Below are positions 29,701-37,864 of a DNA stretch of 64,000 nucleotides, in pieces. This stretch comes from Kaistella polysaccharea (GTDB lineage Bacteria; Bacteroidota; Bacteroidia; Flavobacteriales; Weeksellaceae), in contig NZ_CP084528.1 of the NCBI RefSeq assembly GCF_020410745.1, forward strand, positions 248,001 to 312,000, given 5' to 3'. Made by a program: the position numbers and the translations under genes. The first letter of the stretch is position 1, and each line of letters opens with the position of its first letter. The notes beneath the pieces are model-generated. The model saw only the letters and a program-made list of their open reading frames with translations, was not told where the DNA came from and searched no databases.

Positions 29701-29895
29701 CTAACAGGTTCGGTATTAGAAGCCTTAAAAATATCAAAATTTAGACTTTATGTCACAGGACAAAATCTCTTTACTTTTACCAATTACAGTGGGTTAGATC
29801 CCGAAGTAGGTGGAAATGTTTTATCCAGAGGGATTGATAATAATTTATATCCAAAATATAAGTCAGTGATTTTAGGTGTTCAGTTAGCATTTTAA
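26800..29895 (+). CDS. SusC/RagA-family TonB-dependent outer-membrane transporter
   Basis: A 1031-aa protein with a signal sequence (LPLLVAIFVLVGLLSAFQAQ), a carboxypeptidase-regulatory-like domain (ISGTVRANGMSGLPDVTV to FRYLGYVSQEVPV), the TonB box region VLVGYGTQKKSDVTGAI, and the plug with DALQGRVAGVTV and PLYIIDGVQ. A 22-strand barrel ends in LGVQLAF. SusC proteins import oligosaccharides with a SusD lid, here encoded 23 bp downstream. Its position opposite the galactose operon makes a galactose-containing oligosaccharide the likely cargo. Long N-terminus before the signal core (about 15 residues) is normal for this family. Confidence 0.95.
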   Translation: MNLKISEVIKQLSTKLPLLVAIFVLVGLLSAFQAQTKQISGTVRANGMSGLPDVTVAVKGEESTSTKTDSDGAYTIKIPNDKSVLIFRYLGYVSQEVPVNGLSIIDVNLEGKSQDLDEIVLVGYGTQKKSDVTGAISSVKSEDLNKVVTTNPVDALQGRVAGVTVTSSSGSPGAAADITIRGIGSFGNNQPLYIIDGVQADPYFINSNDIASIEVLKDAASGAIYGTRAANGVIIITTKKGKRGEAKIEIDNSISFNTARQKMKLLDANGYLSVHRQMYENAGEALPQYILNPPNVNTNWYDQTHRNGQLNLMNVRVSGASDNINYSVAGSYADELGILIGSGFTKKGINANMGITKGKLKINTTLNYSETKREDYKFSLRETYFISPLIPVYDPTKPSGFGYRNGDLPDHRNPVGEDALIKGSTKLKYFLGNVGLSYNITKGLDANANFALANRDTYTFAFHPAYKVRDIDDNPQNEYAFISEYSSEFRRFNQEYTLNYKFDLSKHSFNLLAGYQRISEPFKETYIQAEGYKIDAEGNKVPATILDPSFQTLNAFSDGTYSAEGTNANYALVSQFGRLNYAFNDRYLLQASVRRDGSSKFGINNQYGVFPSFALGWKVTDEAFMQNQNLFNFLKLRYSWGQAGNDSALGYYDYVALISRGKDQDTGGYVFGNPQTSYLGSIARDLQNDDLKWETNTSSNFGADFTTLKNKLKGSVNYYKTTTADLLITKEVPPSSGVNNPIVNVGEFENKGLEFELGYTNKDHKVNYSAFATFTTVNSEVTKLSNAGQKLYGIGLLFGSDHFVNQTQVGYEPGAYFLPVADGIFQNQAEIDSHKAQPNASPGDIRFVDQNKDGKIDSEDDTYQGTAIPKFEYSLSLSADYKNFDVSVFFQGVGGNKIYNGNDFRLLSLDTGRNFRVEAENAWTPTNTNTNIPRAVLGDPNRNSRASTRFLEDGDYLRIKTIQLGYSLTGSVLEALKISKFRLYVTGQNLFTFTNYSGLDPEVGGNVLSRGIDNNLYPKYKSVILGVQLAF

Positions 29896-29918
29896 ATTAT
29901 TAATAAAAACGAAAAAAA

Positions 29919-31463
29919 ATGAAATATCTAAACAAAATAGTTGTGGCTGCTTTTTTAACAGTTTCTCTGATTTCCTGCCGTGACGATGATTATTTAGTAC
30001 AGAAATCACCAGATCAGTTAACCTCTAGTAATTTCTGGCGAAACGCCGCAGATGCACAGTCAGGTTTGGTCGCAGCCTATTCAGAATTAGAGTCAAGAAG
30101 TAATTTCTGGGATGGTTGGCAGGAAGGAAGACCGGTAATAGAATATTTTAGATCAGACTATGCTTTACCTGGTCCAGATGCCAGCAATTACGCACATTGG
30201 ATGTCGATATTCAATTTCAATTATACCAATGGACATACCTTTGTAGATGTTTTATGGACTACTAATTACAAAGGTCTCAACTTTGCCAATCAAGTCATTG
30301 CAAAGGTAGGAGAAATGACTTCTGATCAAATATCAGACGCTGAAAAAAAACAGATTATTGCTGAAGCTACGTTTTTAAGAGCCTATTATCATTTTAAACT
30401 TTTAACGCTTTATGAAAAAATTATCATCAGAGATGAATTGATAACAAATGAAACTTTGGATAAAGGTTTATCCTCGCGCCCTGACGCGTGGAGCATTATT
30501 ATCAGTGACTTTAAACATGCTGCTGAAAATTTAAAAACTGTTTCCGAAACTGATCCGGGACGGGCTACCAAAGGAGCAGCATTGGCATATTTAGGAAAAG
30601 CTTTTATGTATAAAGCTGGAGACGCAACATCGGCAGAAAGCAGTGATTTTAATAATGCAAAAATGGCTTTCAGCTCTATTGTAGATGGATCTGCTGGTAA
30701 CTATGCTTTAGAGCCGAATTTTTCCAGTTTGTTTAACGGCGAAAATGAAAATAATAAAGAGTCTATTTTTGAACTTCAATTTAAAACCAGTGATGCCACC
30801 TCTTGGAATGCCACAATATTACATGCATTTGTGGGCGATTGGTCTATAGGAGGGTGGGGAGGCATCGCTGCAAGCCCGGGTGTAGTTAACGAAATGAAAG
30901 GGGAAGGCATGATAGCTAGCAATGGTTTGTATGATAACCGACTCTATGGTTCATTGTACTTTAGAGACCCCTTCTACAATAATACTTCCACTAAAGAAAT
31001 GCAAGGTAGTACTTGGGATGTCTTAATGAATGAAACTTATGGAAATACCAATGAGAACGCTGCATATTTTAGAAAATGGTTACCTAACTATGTTAGCAAT
31101 AATAGCTATGTTGGAGTAAATGTTGTGCTAATGCGCTATGCTGATGTCCTTCTAATGTATGCTGAAGCGCTAAATGAAACGGGTGCTACAGCTCAGGCCA
31201 TTCCATACATCAATCAGGTGAGAAAAATTCATGGATTTATGCCTGCAATTAAGGTTACTTCTCAAGCCGATGTTAAAAAGCAGATCATTCATGAACGAAC
31301 AATGGAGTTGACACTTGAATCTGTACGGTTTTTTGATTTAAGAAGATGGGGAATGTTGGATCAAGCAATGAAAGCAGCGGGTAGAACAAATTTTAATTCT
31401 GCAACGCATGCCTACTTGCCAATTCCTTTATCTGAAATACAATCGAATTCCCAAATTGATTAG
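29919..31463 (+). CDS. SusD/RagB-family surface glycan-binding lipoprotein
   Basis: A 514-aa lipoprotein (signal ending VSLISC, followed by RDDD, which resembles an outer-leaflet export signal). The SusD fold is shown by the N-terminal LTSSNFWRNAADAQSGLVAAY segment, the TPR-like AEATFLRAYYHFKLLTLY, and the C-terminal VLMRYADVLLMYAEALNE and HERTMELTLESVRFFDLRRW motifs. It forms the hinged lid of the SusC channel at the cell surface. It is followed by a strong terminator, so susC-susD form a two-gene unit. Confidence 0.95.
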   Translation: MKYLNKIVVAAFLTVSLISCRDDDYLVQKSPDQLTSSNFWRNAADAQSGLVAAYSELESRSNFWDGWQEGRPVIEYFRSDYALPGPDASNYAHWMSIFNFNYTNGHTFVDVLWTTNYKGLNFANQVIAKVGEMTSDQISDAEKKQIIAEATFLRAYYHFKLLTLYEKIIIRDELITNETLDKGLSSRPDAWSIIISDFKHAAENLKTVSETDPGRATKGAALAYLGKAFMYKAGDATSAESSDFNNAKMAFSSIVDGSAGNYALEPNFSSLFNGENENNKESIFELQFKTSDATSWNATILHAFVGDWSIGGWGGIAASPGVVNEMKGEGMIASNGLYDNRLYGSLYFRDPFYNNTSTKEMQGSTWDVLMNETYGNTNENAAYFRKWLPNYVSNNSYVGVNVVLMRYADVLLMYAEALNETGATAQAIPYINQVRKIHGFMPAIKVTSQADVKKQIIHERTMELTLESVRFFDLRRWGMLDQAMKAAGRTNFNSATHAYLPIPLSEIQSNSQID

Positions 31464-31489
31464 TTAATTTTTTCATCAAATTTTCAATA

Positions 31490-31524
31490 GAGCTGTCACT
31501 TATTGTGTGACAGCTCTTTTTTAT
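31490..31524 (+). terminator. Intrinsic terminator after susD
   Basis: AGAGCTGTCAC-ttattgt-GTGACAGCTCT, an 11-bp perfect stem, then TTTTTT. Confidence 0.93.
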
Positions 31525-31834
31525 GCTCAACAAGTATAATTTTTTGGAAAAATTCTCGCTCTGTGAATTTTGAAAAAATTCGAAACATTGACGTGAACCT
31601 TGTAGCTAGACATCTCAATTGTCCGGTGGTTTTCCTTGCAATTCATGTTGCGTATGACAATACTTTACACTTCCATAAACACAGAACACGAATGCTTATA
31701 AAAAACGAATAAAAATCACGATAGTTAAAGGGTTCTTGTAAGATTTTAAATAATACCTCCTGTCCAAAAGCGCCAAGCGGCAACGGCCCCCACGGCTCAT
31801 GTTTCGCGCTCCACTTCGTTCACCTCATCATATT
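31525..31834. other. Non-coding stretch between susD and the glycan block
   Basis: About 310 bp. A frame at 31503-31712 runs through the susD terminator and has no recognisable protein character. The right end has a GC-richer patch (GCGCCAAGCGGCAACGGCCC and CGCGCTCCACTTCGTTC, about 31770-31817), whose style resembles the intergenic element at 559-702. No gene is supported. Confidence 0.4.
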
Positions 31835-32287
31835 TCATCGAGTAGGATGCTTCTTTTTGGCAGAGGAAAAGCATTCAATTGCAAAAACTTCTTTACGAAG
31901 ATTGCTACTGGAAAAGCGATGGTGGCGCTCATTATAATACAGCTGGATATTTTTAGACAGGCAAAATTTCTTTCCCGTAAATTCTTTGTACTGATATTCC
32001 ACTCCTATTATTCTGACATCAATATTATACAGTTTTAGAATATCTTCTAAATCGGTTTCAGTCGTGTAGGGAATTATCTCGTCTACATATTTGCAACCCT
32101 GCAGTTGGATATAGCGTTCAACAATAGTTTGGGTGGGTTTGTTTTTTTCTGGTCGGTCTATATTTGGATCAGTCTGCAATCCTACAATAAGATAATCACA
32201 TTGCTCTTTTGCTTCTGCTAACATGCGAATATTTCCTGCGTGCAGAAGATCAAAGGCACTAAACGCAATGCCTACTTTTTTAGATAA
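31835..32287 (-). pseudogene. Decayed cytidylyl/adenylyltransferase-like gene
   Basis: The reading frame encodes SKKVGIAFSAFDLLHAG, then NIRMLAEAKEQCDYLIVGLQ, EKNKPTQTIVERYIQL, VDEIIPY and HRFSSSNLRKEV. This is the glycerol-3-phosphate cytidylyltransferase-like nucleotidyltransferase fold. Two lesions suggest loss of function. The codon where homologues would be expected to start is TTA (32285-32287), with no ATG, GTG or TTG before the conserved core. The nucleotide-binding HxGH motif reads HAGN. The first in-frame ATG (32224) would delete the active site. The C-terminal tail EVFAIECFSSAKKKHPTR runs into intergenic-like sequence. It lies 26 bp after the GH-A gene, as the last member of the glf block. 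A functional gene with an unusual start codon is the alternative. Confidence 0.65.
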
Positions 32288-32312
32288 TGTTGTTTCTATA
32301 TAGATGATTGTA

Positions 32313-33440
32313 TTAGGCTAATTTAATTGATGCATCTTTAAAATTAAGTTGTTGAATTTTTAGTTCTAAGATATATTCGAAGTGAGGTATTCGATTGCCT
32401 TCCTCATCGAGATCGAAAATACCGCAATTGCTGTATTCAGAAAGGTCATCCCAATTCGGTCGGTCTGTTACGGGATAAATGCAAACTCCCCAAAACGGAA
32501 TCCCTGCTTTCATCACAGCTTGACATTCTGCTGCAATTTCCTGCAGCCATTCTACACGCCCTTCTCCGAAATGACCGGTTTCTGAAATAAAGATGGGTTT
32601 CTCATATCGTAGAAAAGCACCAAATAATAGTTTTCTTAGTGGCACTCTTGCTTGGGCGGAATCGGGCCAGTAAATAGTTTCTCCACCTTCGATCCATTGA
32701 CAGTTCCAGTAATAATTGACTCCTAGGATATCAAATAAATCATTACTCCCGCCCAATTCCGGACAAATTCTGCCCGTAATCATATCGGCAGCCTCAAACT
32801 GGTATTCGTTAATTTTAAAAAGTTTTTCGTCAGATATTTTCTCATTTTGGTGAACTTTTACCAAAGGTTCCACTAAAATGATCACTGCAGTAGGATCTTC
32901 TTCTTTGATGACTTTAATACCGAGGATCGCTGCTTTACAGAGATGATATTTAATATCCCAACCGCTTTTTTCAAGGAAGGGAACTGTTCCTCTTGCGTCA
33001 CCGGAAAACCATGACAGAAAACTGATTTCATTTACAGGGACAATCAAAAGTCTTTGTGTTGTATTTTTTTTGTAAAATTTTACAAATGCTGAGCACAATT
33101 TGGTAAAACGTTCGCCGAATTTCGGATGTGTTGGAAACAAGTCAGCAGGATATCCGAAATGAATTAGATCCCAAACCTGCTGAATCCCTAATTTTTCTGC
33201 GATCTCTATTCTATCTAATACCTCGCTGAAATCAAATTGACCAGGACTTACTTCTACGGAACTCCAACAGATACCTTCTCTCACTGAAAATATTCCTATA
33301 TCTATTAAAAGTTGATAATCTTCTTCTGCCCTTAAATGATGTTGCGTAGTTTCCAAAAGATTAATCCGCTCACCAGAACGATTGATGTGGTCAGCACATT
33401 CAAAACCGCCTAAGAAAAAAGAACTAAATGGATTTTGCAC
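32313..33440 (-). CDS. Clan GH-A (GH1-like) glycosidase-type protein
   Basis: A 375-aa cytoplasmic TIM-barrel protein. FFLGGFECADH opens the barrel, VREGICWSSVEVSPGQFDFS is the beta-2 region, VNEISFLSWFSGD carries the acid/base glutamate, FDILGVNYYWN follows, and PIFISETGHFGEGRVEWL carries the nucleophile. It is shorter than true GH1 beta-glucosidases and may act as a glycosyl transferase or hydrolase on an intermediate. The start is a GTG at 33440 inside the end of glf (17-bp overlap), so it is tightly coupled to UDP-galactopyranose mutase. No signal peptide is present, which argues for a biosynthetic rather than digestive role. Confidence 0.78.
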   Translation of the reverse strand: MQNPFSSFFLGGFECADHINRSGERINLLETTQHHLRAEEDYQLLIDIGIFSVREGICWSSVEVSPGQFDFSEVLDRIEIAEKLGIQQVWDLIHFGYPADLFPTHPKFGERFTKLCSAFVKFYKKNTTQRLLIVPVNEISFLSWFSGDARGTVPFLEKSGWDIKYHLCKAAILGIKVIKEEDPTAVIILVEPLVKVHQNEKISDEKLFKINEYQFEAADMITGRICPELGGSNDLFDILGVNYYWNCQWIEGGETIYWPDSAQARVPLRKLLFGAFLRYEKPIFISETGHFGEGRVEWLQEIAAECQAVMKAGIPFWGVCIYPVTDRPNWDDLSEYSNCGIFDLDEEGNRIPHFEYILELKIQQLNFKDASIKLA

Positions 33441-34569
33441 GATAATATTCTTTAGGAATTTTTAATTCTAAAGTTTCAAAAAGATCTAAAGCATTTCTAA
33501 AAGCCTGATCCATGTTGAAGTATTTATAGTTCGCCAATCTTCCTACAAAATGAACATCAAGCAATTGATCGGCTTCATTTTTATATTTGGCATATATTTC
33601 CTCATTTTTTTGGTTCGGCACAGGGTAATAAGGTTCACCATGATCTACCGTAAATTCTTTGACGATACTGGTTGTTGGTGATTTCTGATTTCCGAAATGC
33701 TTATATTCTACGATTCGTGTGTACTTGACTTCTTTTCCAGGATAATTAACCACAGAATTTTCTTGAAAATATTCCTGATCGATGTCTTCTCTAACAAAAT
33801 TAATGGAGCGATATTCTAATTTCTCCGTGAGATTTTTATTAAATGTAAAGAAGCGGTCGATTGGTCCGGTGTAGAATAGTTTCTCATATCCTGATATTTG
33901 GTCTTTAACTTCAAAATAGTCAGTATTAAGCAAGACCGTAATATTGGGATGATCTAAGATATTTTGGAACATTTTAGTATATCCACCTTTAGGTAATGCT
34001 TGATGAATGTCAGAGAAGTAACGATCATCATAATTGTCTCTTACGGGAATACGCTCCAAAACTGATGCGTGAAGTTCAGCCGGATATTTGTCCCACTGTT
34101 TTTTTGTATAATGTTTAAACATTTTATCATATAAAACCTCACCAACTCTGTTTAAAACTGCTTCTTCACCATTTTTAGGTTGATCATATTTAATTCTGTT
34201 CTTACATAACCATTCCTGCATTTCTTTCTCTGAGGAGATTTGTTCCTTAAATAATATATTGACCGTAGTAATGTTGACCGGAATGGGGACCAAATGCTCA
34301 TCAACTTTAGCAATAACTTTATGTTCCCACGTGTACCAATCCGCAAACTGATTCACATAATCCCAAACTCCCTCGTCGTTGGTGTGAAACAGGTGAGCTC
34401 CATATCTTGAGGTTAATATTCCATTTTGATCATAATAATCGAAACAGTTTCCCGCAATATGATCTCTCTTTTCAATGATGAGAACTTGTTTTCCAGCAGA
34501 TGCGTATCGTTCTGCAAGTACAGCACCAGAAATTCCGGCACCTATTATTAAAATATCAAATTCCGTCAT
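33424..34569 (-). CDS. glf: UDP-galactopyranose mutase
   Basis: Flavoenzyme that interconverts UDP-galactopyranose and UDP-galactofuranose. It has the FAD-binding ILIIGAGISGAVLAERYA, EKRDHIAGNCFDY, the substrate-site SRYGAHLFHTNDEGVW, and the C-terminal GRLANYKYFNMDQAFRNAL, with the conserved arginine and tyrosine region. Length is 381 aa, typical. Its start overlaps the stop of the preceding glycosyltransferase by four bases (ATGA). It implies that a galactofuranose-containing product is made by this block. Confidence 0.95.
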   Translation of the reverse strand: MTEFDILIIGAGISGAVLAERYASAGKQVLIIEKRDHIAGNCFDYYDQNGILTSRYGAHLFHTNDEGVWDYVNQFADWYTWEHKVIAKVDEHLVPIPVNITTVNILFKEQISSEKEMQEWLCKNRIKYDQPKNGEEAVLNRVGEVLYDKMFKHYTKKQWDKYPAELHASVLERIPVRDNYDDRYFSDIHQALPKGGYTKMFQNILDHPNITVLLNTDYFEVKDQISGYEKLFYTGPIDRFFTFNKNLTEKLEYRSINFVREDIDQEYFQENSVVNYPGKEVKYTRIVEYKHFGNQKSPTTSIVKEFTVDHGEPYYPVPNQKNEEIYAKYKNEADQLLDVHFVGRLANYKYFNMDQAFRNALDLFETLELKIPKEYYRAKSI

Positions 34570-35642
34570 GCTATTTCTTTTATTATGTTAGTCATTTTTG
34601 AGGCAGTAATATCCCAAGAAGTCTGTTCTAAAATTTGATTATATAAATGTTTAAAATCCTTTTTAGGATTCAGTACTGCATTATGGAAATCTTCCTCATT
34701 TTCAATCAAATTGATACAATCACTGTAATCCCTAACAACATCTTTAATTTTCGTGGAAATGATAGGTTTCCCCGCACACATATATTCTAAAGTCTTAGTT
34801 GGACTGATAAATTTCGTAGAATCATTTAAGGCAAAAGGCATCATAGCAAAATCGAAGACATTAAGGTATGTTGGAAGTTCTTCGTACTTCTTCATTCCCA
34901 GATAAAAAATATTCTTCGCTTTCGGAAGATCCTCTTCACCAATTTTACAGATAGGACCGATCATTACGAAAGAAACATCAGGCATTTTTAAAGCGCTCAT
35001 TTCTAACAAATCAAGATCGATACGTTCATCTATTACGCCGTAATATCCAACAATGGGTTTTGGTATTAACTCTAAATCCGCTGGAAGTTTGGCAATTTCG
35101 CCTTTTTGGTCAAAGTGATCCTGATCGACCGAACTGGGAAAGCAATACACGTTATGATGTCTTTCTTTTTTTGCTTCATAAAGAGATTTGCCTCCCGTAT
35201 AAACCACGTCGGCGGCGGATAATAAATATTTTTCCTGCTCGATTAATTCAGATGATGCGCCTTTAAAAAGGGAAAGTTCATCCATACAATCGTATACAAT
35301 AACACCAAAGTCTAAATAATTTAAAACATCTATAAATGCGGCCGAATAAAACCATCCTACTTGCAAAGCCTGGTATTTTATTATTTTCTTTAGGAAGATT
35401 CCCAACTCTTGCATGTGATCAACAGTGGGTTTTAAAATATGAATCGATTCGCTAACTGCTAGGCCTACTAAATCATTATTATCTACATTCCCTATAGGCT
35501 CTTCGACTACTAAAATTTTAAAATTCTTAGACATTCTAGTGATTAGATGCTGTGGACGCTGATACACAAAATCCCATCTCAAATGACAAAAAACTATCAT
35601 GTCATATTGAGAGTGGAAATCAGTATTTTTTAGTAATTTCAT
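34566..35642 (-). CDS. Glycosyltransferase (GT4/TuaH-like)
   Basis: A 358-aa GT-B-fold protein beginning with FCHLRWDFVYQRPQHLITRM, which is characteristic of TuaH-like and related sugar transferases. DYDCMDE-like IVYDCMDELSLF, VYTGGKSLYEAK, CFPSSVDQDHF and a C-terminal nucleotide-sugar site FISPTKTLEYMCAGKPIIST follow. It is the first gene of the glf block and overlaps glf by four bases. It probably transfers a sugar, possibly galactofuranose, to a carrier or glycan. A half promoter, TAATTTTG, lies on the minus strand at 35666-35673. Confidence 0.82.
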   Translation of the reverse strand: MKLLKNTDFHSQYDMIVFCHLRWDFVYQRPQHLITRMSKNFKILVVEEPIGNVDNNDLVGLAVSESIHILKPTVDHMQELGIFLKKIIKYQALQVGWFYSAAFIDVLNYLDFGVIVYDCMDELSLFKGASSELIEQEKYLLSAADVVYTGGKSLYEAKKERHHNVYCFPSSVDQDHFDQKGEIAKLPADLELIPKPIVGYYGVIDERIDLDLLEMSALKMPDVSFVMIGPICKIGEEDLPKAKNIFYLGMKKYEELPTYLNVFDFAMMPFALNDSTKFISPTKTLEYMCAGKPIISTKIKDVVRDYSDCINLIENEEDFHNAVLNPKKDFKHLYNQILEQTSWDITASKMTNIIKEIA

Positions 35643-36135
35643 ATCTTAAATTCTTTATAATAGGACAAAATTAGAATTTAATCAAAAGAAAAATGCCCCT
35701 AAAACAATTATTAAAGATGCAAATAAATTTATATCAATTTATAGGCCGATTATGCAAGTAAAAAGTATTTACTTTAAATAATAAATGCGAATTTGATATT
35801 TTTGAGAGTAAAATATCTTCATATTGGAATTCTATTTGCATTTGGGAAGACCTAAATATGATAATGCATAATTATGGAAACTACAGATAAAAAGGCGGGT
35901 TCACAAGGAAAATCTAAAGGATTATACAACCATAAACACTTTAATATCGATGGATTTAAAGTTATATGTTATGCAGAAAATTTTTTGTTAAAACATTATC
36001 AAAAATGTTCAATCACTCGACCTGCACTTTTCAATGACAATGTCTAGTTAAATTAAGATTTTTAAAATTTAACTCCAATAGAATTACTGCGAGATCAATT
36101 TTACGTCGCTCTTTCAAATCAATACCAACATATCC
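35643..36135. other. Divergent spacer between the two glycan blocks
   Basis: About 490 bp of AT-rich sequence between the start of the glycosyltransferase at 35642 and the GT2 start at 36136. It must hold both promoters. A TAATTTTG -7 match for the left block is at 35666-35673, without a good -33 partner. Apart from a doubtful small frame at 35874-36047, nothing else is recognised. Confidence 0.45.
35874..36047 (+). CDS. Doubtful 57-aa hypothetical protein
   Basis: The frame encodes METTDKKAGSQGKSKGLYNH, then KHFNIDGFKVICYAENF and a stop after ALFNDNV. It has no membrane segment or recognised motif. It is the longest frame of this spacer and has a reasonable start, but no comparative evidence. 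It could be the start of a decayed gene. Low confidence. Confidence 0.25.
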   Translation: METTDKKAGSQGKSKGLYNHKHFNIDGFKVICYAENFLLKHYQKCSITRPALFNDNV

Positions 36136-37329
36136 ATGCATACAGATTATCAGACAAAATTATTTTCGAATGCTCCCATGTTGCCTTCAACAAAAGTAAC
36201 GATCGTAATTCCTGTAAAGGATGAAGAAACCTATATTGAAGATTTACTGAAATCACTTAAAGATCAGGTAGATTTAGCTGGAAATAAAATAAATTATGAT
36301 CTCTACGAAGTTTTGGTTCTAGCTAATAATTGTTCAGATGGCACCGTTGATTTGATCAAGAAGTTTAAGCTAAAAAATAAAAAAATAAATCTTCATTTAG
36401 AGGAAGTTGCTCTTGAAGCTGAGCAAGCGAATATTGGTTTTGTACGCAAAACTTTGATGGATGTAGCGTATACCAGATTAAGTATTAATTGCAGTGGTCT
36501 AATTTTAACAACGGATGGTGACACGATAGTTTCGCAGGATTGGATCGCACAAAATAGTGCAGAAATAAGAAACGGAGCTGAGGCAGTTGGCGGCAGAATT
36601 TTACTGAAGGAAGAGGAGTTTCAATGCTTGGATAACGGTATTGTCTTTTTTCATCAAAAAGATGAAGAATATCAACTTCTGGTTGCAGAAGTAGAAGCGG
36701 AAGTTTTAGAAAATTTTGATCACCGAAAAGGTTGCCATCATCAGCATTTCAATGGAAGTTTTGCTGTAACTAGTGAGTGTTACCATAAGTCTGGCGGCAT
36801 TCCCGTGGTTAAACATTTGGAAGATTGCGCTTTTTATGATCGCTTACTGGCTGTTGATGCAAAGGTGCGACATAGCAATAACGTCATCGTCAAAACTTCT
36901 GCGAGATGTATTGGTAGAACGGATATTGGATTATCACACCAGTTGAACATCTGGAAGAATATCGATAATCAAAAAGACCAATTTTTAGTGGAGTCCAGCG
37001 AATCGATCTTATATAGATTGAAAATCAAAAAACACCTGAAAGACTTGTGGCACCTACGAAATTCAGAAAATATTGTAGTCGAGCATGAGTTGAAAACCTT
37101 CGATAATCAAATCAAATTTGATGAGAATCTCCTAGCAAATTTCACTACCAGCAATTATTTCGGTGAATGGTTTCAAGAAATTAAGCATTTAAACGAACAT
37201 ACGTGGAGAGAGCAATTTCAACCTGTTGACATTGATGAAGCGATCACAAATTTAAAAGCAACTCTACAAAATAAATTCTTTAAAATTTTCGCCAGACATC
37301 AATCCGGTACTGATCTGTTCTGGTTTTAA
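36136..37329 (+). CDS. Glycosyltransferase family 2
   Basis: A 397-aa GT-A enzyme with the opening KVTIVIPVKDEETYIEDLL, LVLANNCSDGT for nucleotide binding, and LTTDGDTIVSQDWI as the metal-binding DxD-type motif. FNGSFAVTSECYHKSGG and LEDCAFYDRLL form the acceptor/base region. No membrane segments are present, so the enzyme is cytoplasmic. Its 3' end overlaps the 3' end of the convergent NodS-like gene by 50 bp, which means both C-termini are encoded on opposite strands of the same DNA. Together with NodS-like, PIG-L and acyl-CoA dehydrogenase-like genes it looks like a biosynthetic set. Confidence 0.88.
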   Translation: MHTDYQTKLFSNAPMLPSTKVTIVIPVKDEETYIEDLLKSLKDQVDLAGNKINYDLYEVLVLANNCSDGTVDLIKKFKLKNKKINLHLEEVALEAEQANIGFVRKTLMDVAYTRLSINCSGLILTTDGDTIVSQDWIAQNSAEIRNGAEAVGGRILLKEEEFQCLDNGIVFFHQKDEEYQLLVAEVEAEVLENFDHRKGCHHQHFNGSFAVTSECYHKSGGIPVVKHLEDCAFYDRLLAVDAKVRHSNNVIVKTSARCIGRTDIGLSHQLNIWKNIDNQKDQFLVESSESILYRLKIKKHLKDLWHLRNSENIVVEHELKTFDNQIKFDENLLANFTTSNYFGEWFQEIKHLNEHTWREQFQPVDIDEAITNLKATLQNKFFKIFARHQSGTDLFWF

Positions 37330-37864
37330 ATACGTTTTCCATTTTCGATTCCATTTCTTTTTCAAAAGTATCATGTACCTCATCGCCAGTCTGTGGATAA
37401 TCAAGAACAATTGGAAGCCAATGAACCAGAACGATTTCGCCTTTAGCTGGCAACAGGTCGAATATTTTATGAATGGCTTTTTTCCAGTCTTCTGCTGATA
37501 AATAGTACGCAACTTCTGAAATCAGAATTAAATTAAATTGATCATTGGGAAGTTCATCAGGAAAATGGAGTAATTGAAAGTTCACATTCTCTAAATCTTT
37601 ACATCTTATTTTTGCAGAATCTAAAGCCTTTTCTGAAATATCAGTCGCTAAAAGATTGAGGCATTTCTCAGCCAGCATTTTGGTTAGGACACCGATGGAA
37701 CAACCGATTTCCAAAGCATTCCTATACTGATTTTTAGGTAAAGCCTGTAGGGTAGCGCTATATTTCTGATCTTCGTACGGACTGGTTTCGAAATTCCAGG
37801 GATCATCGTTTGCGGCATAAACATCAGCGAAATATTCAGCTTTTAGGGTTTCTTTTTTTTCCAT
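37280..37864 (-). CDS. NodS-like SAM-dependent methyltransferase
   Basis: A 194-aa class I methyltransferase. FADVYAANDDPWNFETSPYE is the distinctive NodS-type entry, NALEIGCSIGVLTKMLAE is motif I, LLATDISEKALDSA motif II, and LILISEVAYYLSAEDWK motif IV. NodS N-methylates the deacetylated amino sugar of rhizobial Nod factors. Here it directly follows a PIG-L deacetylase (one-base overlap of start and stop), so an analogous deacetylate-then-methylate sequence on an amino sugar is a reasonable inference. The 3' end overlaps the convergent GT2 gene. Confidence 0.85.
   Translation of the reverse strand: MEKKETLKAEYFADVYAANDDPWNFETSPYEDQKYSATLQALPKNQYRNALEIGCSIGVLTKMLAEKCLNLLATDISEKALDSAKIRCKDLENVNFQLLHFPDELPNDQFNLILISEVAYYLSAEDWKKAIHKIFDLLPAKGEIVLVHWLPIVLDYPQTGDEVHDTFEKEMESKMENVFKTRTDQYRIDVWRKF

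Noticed and set aside
31503-31712. 69-aa frame after susD
   Set aside because: It begins inside the susD terminator stem and has no recognisable protein features.
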